From: CALJDF01 sp038121105 | GTDB lineage: Bacteria; Pseudomonadota; Alphaproteobacteria; SHVP01 | Assembly: GCA_038121105.1 (NCBI GenBank) | Contig: JAYONB010000010.1 | Coordinates: 79,956-143,955, forward strand | Reading direction: 5' to 3' | DNA: 64,000 nt | Shown: positions 28,405 to 36,481 of the stretch, piece by piece | How positions within the stretch are numbered: position 1 is the first letter of the stretch | Layout of the letters: the number at the start of each line of letters is the position of its first letter | Program-made: the position numbers and the translations under genes | Notes under the pieces: generated by a model | Seen by the model: the letters and a program-made list of their open reading frames with translations, nothing else | Told to the model about the DNA's origin: nothing | Database searches by the model: none

Positions 28405-29126
28405 GATTGCTGATCACCCGACCTCAACCGGATGCCGACGAACTTGCCGCTGACCTGACCGCGCGGGGGCATGCTTGCGTCATCGCCCCGGTCCTGGAAA
28501 TTCTGCCCTGCGACGCCGACATCGATCTGTCGAGCGTACAGGCGCTTTTGGTGACCAGCCGCAATGGCGTGCGGGCTCTTAGTGCCGCGATCGATCGACG
28601 CGATATCCCGCTCCTTGCCGTTGGCCCCGGCAGCGCCAAAGAAGCCCAGGCCGCTGGGTTTTCGACCCTGGCGGCGGCGGGCGACGTCGGGGCGCTGGGG
28701 GCGTTGGTTCGCGAGACCCTTCGCCCCGAGGCTGGCCGTCTCCTGTGGATAACCGGAAAAAACGTGCGCGGCGATCTGCGTGCCGATCTACGCGCAGCGG
28801 GGTATCAGGTCGTCCGCCACGTTCTTTACGAGGCGCGTCCGGTAACCGTTCTGCCCTCCGAGGGCGTCGCGGCGCTGCAAGGCCACGAAATCGACGGGGC
28901 GCTGTTTTTCTCGCCCCGCACGGCGCAATCGTTTGTTAGGATTCTGATCATGGCGGGCTTGTCAGATGCGACGCAAACGGTAACGGCTTTTTGCCTTAGC
29001 CCCGCCGTCGCCGCGGCCCTTTCCGGTATCCGGTGGAACGGTATGGAAATCGCCGGGCGAACCGACCGCACCGTCTTGCTCGATTTGGTCGACCAGATGG
29101 ACGCGCAGACAAGAAACACCCAATGA
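28401..29126 (+). CDS. hemD: Uroporphyrinogen-III synthase
   Basis: This 241-residue protein starts MRLLITRPQPDADELAADL and contains LLVTSRNGVRAL, AVGPGSAKEA and FFSPRTAQSFV, the weakly conserved signposts of HemD. It cyclises hydroxymethylbilane with inversion of ring D to give uroporphyrinogen III. Position directly after hemC, with an ATGA overlap at each end, supports the call. HemD sequences are divergent, so context carries part of the weight. Confidence 0.92.
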   Translation: MRLLITRPQPDADELAADLTARGHACVIAPVLEILPCDADIDLSSVQALLVTSRNGVRALSAAIDRRDIPLLAVGPGSAKEAQAAGFSTLAAAGDVGALGALVRETLRPEAGRLLWITGKNVRGDLRADLRAAGYQVVRHVLYEARPVTVLPSEGVAALQGHEIDGALFFSPRTAQSFVRILIMAGLSDATQTVTAFCLSPAVAAALSGIRWNGMEIAGRTDRTVLLDLVDQMDAQTRNTQ

Positions 29127-30433
29127 CGCAAACCCCTCGCCAAATGCGTGCCCGAGCCCGGCAACAAGCCGAGCCGCCGCAGGTACGGCCAGAGCGCCCA
29201 GCGCGCCACCGCCGTCCGGCGCAGCGACCGCCGCGTCGACCCGGTCTGTCGCGTTCGGCTCTTCTTGCCGGCCTGATCGTGGTTTTCGTTGCCGGTCTCT
29301 TTGCGGCGCCTTTTGCGCAATATTATCTCGGCCCCCGATTGGCCGAGCTATCGGGCATCGCCGATCTTGCCACGGGGCGCGGCGATCCGATCGATTTCTC
29401 GCGCTTGCGCGATGTCGAGCAGAGAACCGAACAGCTGAGCAACGCCATCGAATCGGTGGCGCGTGCCGAGGGCCCTGACGATGCGCGCGTGGCCGCGCTG
29501 GAGAACGAGGTCGGTCTTTTGCGCGAGGACCTCAAAGGACTCAGCGCGCTAACCGAGCGCACGGCATCGCTCGAAAGCAGCAGCGCAAACCTGTCCACAT
29601 TGGAAGCACGCCTTTCGACGTTAGAAGCGCAGCAACGTGATCAACCTGGCGACATCGCTGCGATGTCCGATCGCCTCGCCAGTGTTGATGAAACGCTTGC
29701 TGCTGTGCGTGCAGAAAGCGCCCAATTGGCCGATACGGTCGATTCGCTCCAGGTGAAACTCGCGCAGGACCTGAAGGCCGCCATTGCTTTGGTCGAGGAG
29801 CGCCTGGCGGCCCTCGAACGGACGCGTACCCAAGACGGCGCGCTCGAAGGCACGGTCGAGGGCCTGCAATCGCGGACAAGCGCCCTTGAAGCCGCACTCG
29901 ACAAGTCGGTCGGCCGGTCGGCCCTGGTCGTGTCTCTAGGCGGCTTGCGCGCTGCTGCGCAGAGCGGGCGCCCGTTCGGCACCGAACTGCAAACCGTGCG
30001 GGCCTTGTCGGTAAGCCTTGAGGCGCCGCAGTTGATCGACCCGCTCGAGCGATTGAGCGGGATAGCGGAGACCGGCCTCCCGACGTTGGTCGGCTTGCAA
30101 CGTTCGTTCGGCGCGCTCGCCGGTCGGGCATCGCGGGGTGCCGGCGCCGATGACGACACATGGGTCGGCCTGACAGTCGATCGCGTGACATCCCTAGTGA
30201 CCGTGAGGCGTACCGGCCAGCTGGCCGGCGATTCGGCCGAAGCGATCGTCGCGCGCACCGAAGGTTTGCTGCAAGAAGGCGACCTCAGCCGCGCCGTCGC
30301 GGAAGCCGATGGCCTTGCCGGTCAGTCGCCAGAGGTCGACGCCTGGCTTCAACGCGCGCACGTGCGTCTGGATGCGGAACGGGCACTCGACGATCTCAGT
30401 CGCCTAGTCCTTTCTATCGGCGGGGCGGGATAG
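29123..30433 (+). CDS. Mitofilin-like inner-membrane coiled-coil protein
   Basis: ATG 29123 overlaps the hemD stop (ATGA) and gives 436 residues; an in-frame codon farther upstream lies inside hemD. A basic, proline-rich N-terminus is followed by one membrane segment (about residues 45-65). Then comes a long Glu/Leu/Ala-rich coiled coil (about 75-285) and a C-terminal helical domain. This matches the alphaproteobacterial mitofilin/Mic60-like family always found in the hemC-hemD-hemY neighbourhood. Relatives shape inner-membrane invaginations and contact the outer membrane. The role of this particular copy is inferred. Confidence 0.85.
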   Translation: MTQTPRQMRARARQQAEPPQVRPERPARHRRPAQRPPRRPGLSRSALLAGLIVVFVAGLFAAPFAQYYLGPRLAELSGIADLATGRGDPIDFSRLRDVEQRTEQLSNAIESVARAEGPDDARVAALENEVGLLREDLKGLSALTERTASLESSSANLSTLEARLSTLEAQQRDQPGDIAAMSDRLASVDETLAAVRAESAQLADTVDSLQVKLAQDLKAAIALVEERLAALERTRTQDGALEGTVEGLQSRTSALEAALDKSVGRSALVVSLGGLRAAAQSGRPFGTELQTVRALSVSLEAPQLIDPLERLSGIAETGLPTLVGLQRSFGALAGRASRGAGADDDTWVGLTVDRVTSLVTVRRTGQLAGDSAEAIVARTEGLLQEGDLSRAVAEADGLAGQSPEVDAWLQRAHVRLDAERALDDLSRLVLSIGGAG

Positions 30434-30436
30434 CGC

Positions 30437-31876
30437 ATGGCGCGCGCGGTGGCCGCTTTCGTATTTCTGATCGTCGTCGGCGGCCTGGCTGCCTGGCTTG
30501 CCGATCAGCCGGGGCAGCTTGGCATGGACTGGCGCGGCTATCGGATCGAGATGCCGGTCGGGCTCGGCATCGGTGCGGCAGTTGTTCTAATGACGGCGGC
30601 GGCACTCCTCTACCAGATTTGGCGGTGGGTTCGGCAGGGCCCGACCGAATTGGCCCAAGCGCGGGCGCGCCGCCGCCGGGACCGTGGTCAGCTTGCGTTG
30701 ACCCGCGGGATGGTCGCCGTCGCGGCTGGGGATCGCGCTGCGGCGCTTCGATACTCGCGCGAAGCCGAACGCTATCTCACGGAAACGCCCCTCACGATGC
30801 TGCTCGCCGCCCAGGCTGCGCAGCTCAGTGGAGACGACAAAGCCTCTCGCCGCTATTTCTCGGCAATGCTGAAACGGCCCGAGCTCGAATTCCTCGGCTT
30901 GCGCGGGTTGGTCGGTCAGGCGAACCGTACCGGTGATCGCGCGGGTGCGCTTACCATGGCGCGGCGCGCCTACGAACTGAATCCCCAAGCGCCTTGGGTT
31001 CTGTTTGCGCTCTTCGATCTCGAGGCGCGCGCCGGCAATTGGCGCGAAGCCGAACGCGTTGCGACCCGGGCCGTTGCCGCGCGGGCACTCAGCGAGAACG
31101 ACGGTCGCCGACGTCAAGCCATCGCCGCGTTCCACCTCGCACGCGAGCTTCGCGATACCGGAGATGCCAACGGCGCCCGAAAAACAGTGCTTCGGGCTCA
31201 CACGCTCGATCCGCGCTTCTTGCCGGCGACGTTGTTCGCCGTCGAGCTCCTCGGCGCCGCCGGCAAACGCCGCCGGGCATTGCACCTCCTCGAACAGGCT
31301 TGGCAGTTCGCGCCCCACGCACAACTCGCTGCGGCCCACCACGCGCTCTTTAGCGGTGACGATGCATCGACCTACCTGACTCACCTCGAGCAATTCGTCG
31401 GGGCGCCGCCGGAAGGCGATGAAGGCCGCATGGCGTTGGCCGCGGCGGCGCTAGCGGCGGGTCAGACCGAGCGCGCGGCAAAAATTATCGGCGATCTGGC
31501 GGATCACGCCCAGGCTGGGAAGCCGACCCTTCGTCTCAAAGCAGAAATCGAAAAGCGCGCCCATGGTCCCGCAGCGGCGCGCCCGTGGTTGGAACGGATC
31601 GCTACGGCCCCCGAACCGGGCTGGACGTGCAATGTCTGCGGCCATACCCATGAGGCTTGGGTCGCCCATTGCGACCACTGCGCCACTTTCGATTCGCTAC
31701 GCTGGGGGTCGCCGGAAGCGGTCATCGACCTTGATAATCCGCTTCCAGGCGCTCATCTGCCGCCGGTCGACGACGTCGTGGCCCAAGCCGAAAGTCCCGG
31801 TATTGCCATACTGCATGCCTCTCAGACGCCGGCCGAGGGGGCGGACTCCGAGCCGCCGCTCCGCGCCGCGGGCTGA
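30437..31876 (+). CDS. HemY-like TPR membrane protein with C-terminal zinc ribbon
   Basis: The 479-residue protein has two N-terminal membrane segments (about 5-25 and 42-62), the HemY_N pattern. It continues with a TPR-like helical region (GDRAAALRYSREAERYL, AGALTMARRAYELNPQAPW). Near the end, CNVCGHTH then CDHC (Cys398, 401, 412, 415) form a probable zinc ribbon or rubredoxin-like knuckle, reminiscent of LapB. HemY-type proteins of this sort are linked to heme synthesis by operon context, but they are not the protoporphyrinogen oxidase HemY. It starts three bases after the mitofilin stop. Confidence 0.87.
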   Translation: MARAVAAFVFLIVVGGLAAWLADQPGQLGMDWRGYRIEMPVGLGIGAAVVLMTAAALLYQIWRWVRQGPTELAQARARRRRDRGQLALTRGMVAVAAGDRAAALRYSREAERYLTETPLTMLLAAQAAQLSGDDKASRRYFSAMLKRPELEFLGLRGLVGQANRTGDRAGALTMARRAYELNPQAPWVLFALFDLEARAGNWREAERVATRAVAARALSENDGRRRQAIAAFHLARELRDTGDANGARKTVLRAHTLDPRFLPATLFAVELLGAAGKRRRALHLLEQAWQFAPHAQLAAAHHALFSGDDASTYLTHLEQFVGAPPEGDEGRMALAAAALAAGQTERAAKIIGDLADHAQAGKPTLRLKAEIEKRAHGPAAARPWLERIATAPEPGWTCNVCGHTHEAWVAHCDHCATFDSLRWGSPEAVIDLDNPLPGAHLPPVDDVVAQAESPGIAILHASQTPAEGADSEPPLRAAG

Positions 31877-31930
31877 CGTTGACGCCTTGCGCCGGCGCGG
31901 CGTAGGTTTGCGCCGGATCAAGGATCCCGT

Positions 31931-32006
31931 GCCGCCTTAGCTCAGCTGGTAGAGCATCGCATTCGTAATGCGGGGGTCGCGTGTTCGAGTCACGCAGGCG
32001 GCACCA
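31931..32006 (+). tRNA. tRNA-Thr (anticodon CGT)
   Basis: The 76-base cloverleaf has acceptor strand GCCGCCT pairing with AGGCGGC. The D arm is GCTC/GAGC and the anticodon stem is TCGCA/TGCGG around the loop TTCGTAA. The T arm is GCGTG/CACGC with loop TTCGAGT. The anticodon CGT reads ACG threonine codons. The 3' ACCA is encoded. It lies between the HemY-like gene and a cupin gene. I see no integrase or repeated tRNA end nearby. Confidence 0.96.
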
Positions 32007-32072
32007 CTTCTCCAATTTACCTGTAGCAGTGATCGTCCGCTTCCGCGGGCAAAGCGCGACGAGGAGGATCGG

Positions 32073-32387
32073 ATGCAATTCTGCGCCATCGAAAATTTTG
32101 ACTGGCAGCCCACCGCCACGCCCGGTGCGGAAAAGTACGAGGTTTGGCGCGGGGGCGAGAACGCCTACTTTGCCGCGTTCCGGGTCAAGGCGGGAACGGC
32201 GTTTCGACCCCACGCCCATCCAGGATGGGAGCACCTCACCGTCCTGAGTGGTCGGTGGCAGATGGGGGATAAAGAACTCGGCCCCGGCGATGTCGCGATC
32301 ACCGCACCTGGTGAAGAGCACGAAGAGTGCGCGCTCGAAGACAGCGTGGTCATGATCTCGATCGGGAACAACGACATCCCCGGCTAA
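32073..32387 (+). CDS. Small single-domain cupin protein
   Basis: The 104-residue product starts at ATG 32073, five bases after the strong ribosome site GAGGAGGA. The cupin core is visible: FRPHAHPGWEHLTVLSG supplies two His and a Glu, LGPGDVAITAPGEEHEE a third His. It is probably a metal-binding ChrR-like or sugar-binding small cupin, of unknown role. The pirin gene follows 18 bases later and may be co-transcribed. Confidence 0.85.
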   Translation: MQFCAIENFDWQPTATPGAEKYEVWRGGENAYFAAFRVKAGTAFRPHAHPGWEHLTVLSGRWQMGDKELGPGDVAITAPGEEHEECALEDSVVMISIGNNDIPG

Positions 32388-32405
32388 AAGCTCGCCAAGG
32401 CCGAC

Positions 32406-33278
32406 ATGAACAACGCGATCGATTTGATCATCCCGTCTCGCGAAAGCGATATCGGCGGTTTCTTGGTTCGGCGGACCTTGCCGACCGCCAAACGCCGGAC
32501 GGTCGGTCCCTTCACGTTCTTCGATCACATGGGGCCGGCGCAATTGGAGCCGGGCCACGGTTTCGACATCGGCCCGCATCCGCATATTGGCTTGGCGACG
32601 GTCACCTATCTTTTCGCGGGCGAGGTCGTCCACCGCGACAGCTTGGGATCGGTGCAGAAAATCCAAGCCGGCGACGTCAATTGGATGACCGCCGGTCGCG
32701 GCATCGTGCATTCTGAACGCGCGGATCCGGGCCGCCGAAAACGGGGCGGGCCAATACACGGCCTGCAATTGTGGGTGGCGCTCCCGAAGGCACACGAGGA
32801 AATCGATCCGTCGTTCGACCACTACGCGCGTTCTGCCTTGCCCAAGACACGCCAAGTCGGGGTGGATCTCACGGTGCTCGCAGGCGACATCGCCGGCGTT
32901 CGCTCGCCCGTACGCACGCTTTCCGATCTCTTTTACGGTGACGCGTTGTTGGCGCCTGGCGGGTCGTTGGCGCTGACGCCCGATCTCGGCGAACGCGCCG
33001 TCTACGTAGTCGATGGCTCGGTCGAAATCGACGGTCAAACCGTCAATCAAGGTTCGATGGCGGTCTTGACCGACGGCGTGCCGGCAACGATTGCGGCCAC
33101 CAAACCGGCACGCGCAATGGTTCTCGGCGGTGCCCCAATAGATGGCCCGCGACACATCTGGTGGAATTTCGTTTCGAGCTCAAAGGCGCGAATCGAGCAG
33201 GCCAAGTCCGACTGGGCCGAAGGCCGATTCCCCTCGGTCCCCGGCGACGACGACGTCATCCCGCTTCCGAACGGCTAG
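32406..33278 (+). CDS. Pirin family bicupin protein
   Basis: This 290-residue protein has the pirin N-terminal cupin signature: PFTFFDHMGP, GPHPHIGLATVTYLF and VNWMTAGRGIVHSE, giving three His and one Glu as iron ligands. GLQLWVALP and the second cupin follow. Bacterial pirins act variously as quercetin-type dioxygenases or redox regulators. Nothing nearby fixes the function. The length is normal for the family. Confidence 0.92.
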   Translation: MNNAIDLIIPSRESDIGGFLVRRTLPTAKRRTVGPFTFFDHMGPAQLEPGHGFDIGPHPHIGLATVTYLFAGEVVHRDSLGSVQKIQAGDVNWMTAGRGIVHSERADPGRRKRGGPIHGLQLWVALPKAHEEIDPSFDHYARSALPKTRQVGVDLTVLAGDIAGVRSPVRTLSDLFYGDALLAPGGSLALTPDLGERAVYVVDGSVEIDGQTVNQGSMAVLTDGVPATIAATKPARAMVLGGAPIDGPRHIWWNFVSSSKARIEQAKSDWAEGRFPSVPGDDDVIPLPNG

Positions 33279-33307
33279 ACCGGCCTTTTTTTGCGCCCCA
33301 TCTAGGG

Positions 33308-33333
33308 TGGCGGATCGCCCTGGTGATCCGCCA
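33308..33333. other. 9-bp perfect inverted repeat between pirin and ASCH genes
   Basis: TGGCGGATC (33308-33316) and GATCCGCCA (33325-33333) flank an 8-base spacer. The repeat lies 30 bases after the pirin stop, downstream of a run of seven T at about 33287-33293, and 39 bases before the ASCH-like start. No T run follows it, so a regulator-binding site is as likely as a terminator. Confidence 0.5.
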
Positions 33334-33372
33334 TACTTCGCTGCACGACATTCATTCAGTGAGGACACCGCC

Positions 33373-33855
33373 ATGCCCGCCGCAGAGCCGACAGCCGCTC
33401 AACGCAAGGAATTTCTCGATGTCTGCGCCGCCGCCATCCCCGGGCTCGATGCCGGTCCTTCGCAACGTATTAGGTGCATCGGGTGGGATCAGGAAACCTC
33501 CGAGACGATCGTCCAGCTGGTTATTGCCGGCGAAAAAGTCGGGACGTTCTCTTTGCCCTGGCTCCACGCGACGAACCCCGACCTGAAGCCCGAGATAGGC
33601 GAGTACATCATCCAGACGACGTTCGATGGGTCGCCCAAAGCCTTGCTGCGCACGGTCGGACTGGAATTGTTGACGTACAAAGGCATCGACGCGACCTATA
33701 CCGCTCTTGATGGCCCGGCAGTGCGCGATCTTGAGGTCTGGCAGGGCGTGCATACCAAACATTGGAACGGTCTTCTCGAACCGCACGGCAAAAAGGTCGA
33801 GCCCGATATGCCGGTGGTGGTCGAGAGGTTCGTCTGTGTCTATCCCAAGGGGTGA
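33373..33855 (+). CDS. ASCH domain-like (PUA superfamily) protein
   Basis: ATG 33373, preceded by GTGAGGAC, gives 160 residues. The pattern IVQLVIAGEKVGTFSLPW, GEYIIQTTFDGSPKALLRTVG and DLEVWQGVHTKHW, then MPVVVERFVCVYP near the end, matches ASCH proteins. These have an aG.K..T start, a GD-like strand, W..H in the middle and a plv.erF ending. The usual Lys-Thr is changed to Lys-Val-Gly. ASCH domains are predicted RNA or modified-nucleoside binders, and some are N4-acetylcytidine amidohydrolases. Its stop overlaps the GIY-YIG gene (GTGA). Confidence 0.65.
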   Translation: MPAAEPTAAQRKEFLDVCAAAIPGLDAGPSQRIRCIGWDQETSETIVQLVIAGEKVGTFSLPWLHATNPDLKPEIGEYIIQTTFDGSPKALLRTVGLELLTYKGIDATYTALDGPAVRDLEVWQGVHTKHWNGLLEPHGKKVEPDMPVVVERFVCVYPKG

Positions 33856-34094
33856 GCTGTTTCGTCTACGTCCTCCGCAGTGCCGATGCGGGGCCCATCA
33901 AGACTTATGTCGGTTGGACCAACGATCTCGACAAAAGGCTACGAACCCACAACGACGGCACCGGCGCCCGGTCGACACGTGGGCGGACATGGGAACTGGT
34001 ATACGTTGAGCGGTATCAGAACCGCGGAGAGGCCATGAGCCGCGAGTGGCACCTCAAACGCGATAAAGCGCTGCGCGCCCAATTGCGATCCTGA
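33852..34094 (+). CDS. GIY-YIG nuclease family protein (UPF0213/YhbQ-like)
   Basis: GTG 33852 overlaps the preceding stop (GTGA) and gives 80 residues. FVYVLRSADAG, TYVGWTNDLDKRLRTHNDG and the ARSTRGR motif match GIY-YIG proteins of the small YhbQ type. The first Tyr, the YVG, the Arg and the later Glu (EAMSREWHLKR) are all in place. This group is a stand-alone single-domain nuclease family, linked in studied species to DNA repair. Coupling to an ASCH-like gene is notable. Confidence 0.88.
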   Translation: MSCFVYVLRSADAGPIKTYVGWTNDLDKRLRTHNDGTGARSTRGRTWELVYVERYQNRGEAMSREWHLKRDKALRAQLRS

Positions 34095-34117
34095 GCACGG
34101 CAACAACGGAGAAGACG

Positions 34118-34411
34118 ATGCCCGCCTATATGTTTGTTCGCGTCAAAGTGACCGACCCCAAACGCTTTGCCGAATACGGTAAAGCGATCGAAAAACTGGT
34201 GCCCAAGTTCGGCGGCAAATATTTGGCCCGAGGCAAGGTCGCGGCCGTTCTGGAGGGCGAGTTCGACACTAGCGAGGGCACACTGATCGCCGAATACCCG
34301 TCGGTCGAGAAGATCAAAGAATTGTGGCACTCACCGGAATATGCCGAGGTGCGCAAGCTGCGAGAAAATGCCGGTGAGGCGCATGTCATTGTGATCGACG
34401 GAGAAGTCTAA
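34118..34411 (+). CDS. DUF1330 domain protein
   Basis: This 97-residue protein starts MPAYMFVRVKVTDPKRFAEYGKA and ends near LRENAGEAHVIVIDG, with FDTSEGTLIAEYPSVEKIKELWHSPEYAEVRKLR between them. This is the dimeric alpha/beta ferredoxin-like DUF1330 fold. The function is unknown; relatives are often near monooxygenases or stress genes. It is preceded by GGAGAAGAC. It converges with the ferredoxin gene and the two stops overlap (CTAA). Confidence 0.9.
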   Translation: MPAYMFVRVKVTDPKRFAEYGKAIEKLVPKFGGKYLARGKVAAVLEGEFDTSEGTLIAEYPSVEKIKELWHSPEYAEVRKLRENAGEAHVIVIDGEV

Positions 34412-34704
34412 GACACCTTCACGAGCGTTACGGCTTTTTCCGGACAGGCCGTCACGCACCGGCCACAAGCGTGGCATTCGGCGGCCAACGTCGCGAAGGA
34501 TTGTTTGCCGCCGTGCGCGGCGACCCTCAGCCGCGTTAGAAACGGCAGTGCGGCGCGTTCCGGACCGGTCAGCTTTCGAATCTCAAACACGCCGTACGGG
34601 CACACATCGGCGCATCGTTCCTTGCCTTCGCATCGCAACGTGTCGACGGCGGGGGCAAACGTACCGGCGGGATGCCGGCAGTCCGCCTCACTGAGATCGC
34701 TCAT
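34408..34704 (-). CDS. 4Fe-4S dicluster ferredoxin-like protein
   Basis: The 98-residue protein has a standard C-terminal cluster motif CHACGRCVTACP (Cys-x2-Cys-x2-Cys-x3-Cys-Pro). An N-terminal site is spaced unusually: CRHPAG, then CEGKERCADVCP, with Cys-x5-Cys-x3-Cys-Pro. It is probably a soluble electron carrier with one canonical and one divergent cluster. No partner oxidoreductase is adjacent. It is read alone, leftward, and its stop overlaps the convergent DUF1330 stop. Confidence 0.82.
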   Translation of the reverse strand: MSDLSEADCRHPAGTFAPAVDTLRCEGKERCADVCPYGVFEIRKLTGPERAALPFLTRLRVAAHGGKQSFATLAAECHACGRCVTACPEKAVTLVKVS

Positions 34705-34809
34705 CGGTTCCCCCTAGCTCGATCATTCGCGCGGCTCGGGACGATTCGCGCAAGTTCGCGGCCTGACGGCAACCAAAATTCGCCACATTCGGAGGATTGA
34801 ATGGCGTGA

Positions 34810-35325
34810 ATGGATCACTTCTCGTTCAAGACGCGCCTGGGTTTCGCCGCCATCACCATCTTGTTCCTCGCTGGTGGTCTTGCGGCCTTGGCGACCGCGC
34901 CCGTTTCACAGGCGTCCCCGGCCCAGATTTGTTTGGCACAAGCGATCTATTTCGAGGCGCGGGGCGAACCGCGGTCCGGGCAGTACGGCGTCGCTTCGGT
35001 CGTTCTCTACCGAGTTGCCCATCCGGCCTACCCCGACACCGTGTGCGAGGTTGTGTTTCAAGGATCGGCGCGGCGCAACGCCTGCCAGTTTTCCTTCGCC
35101 TGTGACGGTCTTTCGGATTACGCGCGGCAGGGGCGCGTCTGGAGCGGGTCCTTGCAGATGGCCGGGCGAGCCCTCGCCGGGTTCGTGCCCGACCTAACCG
35201 GTCGTGCGACGCACTACCATGCCACCTCGGTCGATCCGGCTTGGGCCAGTGACCTGACCCACACGGTAACCATTGGGGCGCATCGCTTCTATCACGACCG
35301 TCCCGCGATGCTGGCCAGCCGCTAG
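34810..35325 (+). CDS. SleB-like cell wall hydrolase (Hydrolase_2)
   Basis: This 171-residue protein has an N-terminal signal or membrane segment (residues about 8-33) ending near SQAS. It then has QICLAQAIYFEARGEP, with the catalytic Glu of SleB/CwlJ-type lytic enzymes, and NACQFSFACDG and THYHATSVDPAWA. The family cleaves peptidoglycan glycan strands. Non-spore-forming alphaproteobacteria use such proteins in wall remodelling. It should act in the periplasm. Confidence 0.88.
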   Translation: MDHFSFKTRLGFAAITILFLAGGLAALATAPVSQASPAQICLAQAIYFEARGEPRSGQYGVASVVLYRVAHPAYPDTVCEVVFQGSARRNACQFSFACDGLSDYARQGRVWSGSLQMAGRALAGFVPDLTGRATHYHATSVDPAWASDLTHTVTIGAHRFYHDRPAMLASR

Positions 35326-35390
35326 GCGCTTTTGCCGCCACAACCGGGCGGGCCGCGCTACCATGGCCGTCACACCAAGAGGGGCCCGCC

Positions 35391-35807
35391 ATGACCGACA
35401 ACAACGCGCATCGCATTCATTTAGACGACGACCAAATTCACGAACGCTCGCTGCTCTCTGCGGGCTTTCGGGTCGGCAACCTGATCTATATCTCGGGTCA
35501 GGTCGCGGTGAATGAAGACCGAGAGATCGTCGGCCCCGGGGACTTCACGGCGCAAGTCCATCAGACCATGGCCAACATCAAACGCATCCTCGAAGCGGGC
35601 GGTTCAAGCCTCGATAAGATCGTCCACACCACGACCTACGTGACCGACATCGAGTCGGCGCGTAAGGAATGGCTCGGTTTGAAGAAGCAGTATTTCTCGT
35701 TTCCCTACCCGGCCGGAACCTTCGTCGAAATCAGCCGACTGGGCAGCAAAGAAGCGATGATCGAAATCGATGTCGTCGCCCTCATCGACGGCGAAACCAT
35801 CGCCTAG
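35391..35807 (+). CDS. RidA/YjgF/UK114 family protein lacking the catalytic arginine
   Basis: The 138-residue protein shows the RidA core: LIYISGQVAVNED, FTAQVHQTMANIKRILEAGGSSLDKIVHTTTYVTDI, and MIEIDVVAL. In imine-deaminating RidA proteins an Arg follows a Pro before the final strand (P.R). Here the segment reads YPAGTFVEISRLGS, so that Arg is absent. It therefore belongs with the Rid subgroups not expected to hydrolyse 2-aminoacrylate. It probably shares a transcript with the GST gene, whose ATG starts two bases after its stop. Confidence 0.85.
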   Translation: MTDNNAHRIHLDDDQIHERSLLSAGFRVGNLIYISGQVAVNEDREIVGPGDFTAQVHQTMANIKRILEAGGSSLDKIVHTTTYVTDIESARKEWLGLKKQYFSFPYPAGTFVEISRLGSKEAMIEIDVVALIDGETIA

Positions 35808-35809
35808 AC

Positions 35810-36481
35810 ATGAAACTGCTGTTCAGCGGCAACGACTACATTCACAAGGTGTTGGTCGTCGCTTTTGAGGCCGGCGTCCTCGACCAGCTGGAGTTCGTGG
35901 TCAACAACCCGATCGGCCCCGACGAGATCATTTGGGGCTATACCCCACTCGGCAAACATCCGGTGTTGGTCCTTGATGACGGCCTGACGCTCTACAGCGG
36001 GCTCCTGGCCTGCGAATATCTCGATTCCCTTGGGCCCGGCCCATATTTGTTCCCTCGCGACGACACCCGGTGGCGGGCGCTTAGCGAGATGGTGCTGGGC
36101 GATGGCTTGTTCGATGCGGTCTCGGCGCTCTCGATCGAAGCCCTGAAAGCGCCGCAAGACCGGATCGCCGCCGCTATGAAGCGCCATCGCCGCCGGATCG
36201 TCGGCTCCCTCGACGAAATGGAGCGCGCCGCCGCCGCGTTTTCAGACGACGTTTTTCATATCGGACATATCTGTTTTGCCGGTGGGTTATCCTTCCTCGA
36301 TCTCCGGCGCCCGCTCGCCAAACTCCTGATCGAAGAAACCGACGGTGGCTTCGACTGGCGTGAAGGTCACCCTGTTCTGGAGACTTGGTACAATCGCATT
36401 ATCCAGCGGCCGTCGCTTCGGTTGCGGCCTGCCGGTCTCGGTATCGTCGGAACGGAAAGGCCAAGACCGCTCTCAACGTGA
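35810..36481 (+). CDS. Glutathione S-transferase family protein
   Basis: ATG 35810 gives 223 residues. An N-terminal thioredoxin-like domain (MKLLFSGNDYIHKVLVVAFEAG, then GKHPVLVLDDGLTLYSGLLACEYLD) carries the GSH-binding Val-Pro-like and Ser positions, here HPVL and YSG. A helical C-terminal domain follows. The usual N-terminal catalytic Ser/Tyr/Cys is not obvious, since N-D-Y-I-H stands there. It could be a detoxifying or lignin-type GST. The last nine bases overlap the stop of the convergent hydrolase gene. Confidence 0.83.
   Translation: MKLLFSGNDYIHKVLVVAFEAGVLDQLEFVVNNPIGPDEIIWGYTPLGKHPVLVLDDGLTLYSGLLACEYLDSLGPGPYLFPRDDTRWRALSEMVLGDGLFDAVSALSIEALKAPQDRIAAAMKRHRRRIVGSLDEMERAAAAFSDDVFHIGHICFAGGLSFLDLRRPLAKLLIEETDGGFDWREGHPVLETWYNRIIQRPSLRLRPAGLGIVGTERPRPLST

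Noticed and set aside
31931..32006. tRNA-Thr as an attachment site for an integrated element
   Set aside because: No integrase, no duplicated tRNA 3' end and no compositional change are visible on either side; neighbouring genes look native.
31722..33155. Minus-strand open frame of about 480 codons over the tRNA, cupin and pirin genes
   Set aside because: It crosses a tRNA gene and two convincing plus-strand genes and shows no recognisable domain.
33279..33300. Rho-independent terminator after the pirin gene
   Set aside because: There is a run of seven T after GGCC, but the preceding bases form only a three-base-pair stem, too weak for a confident call.
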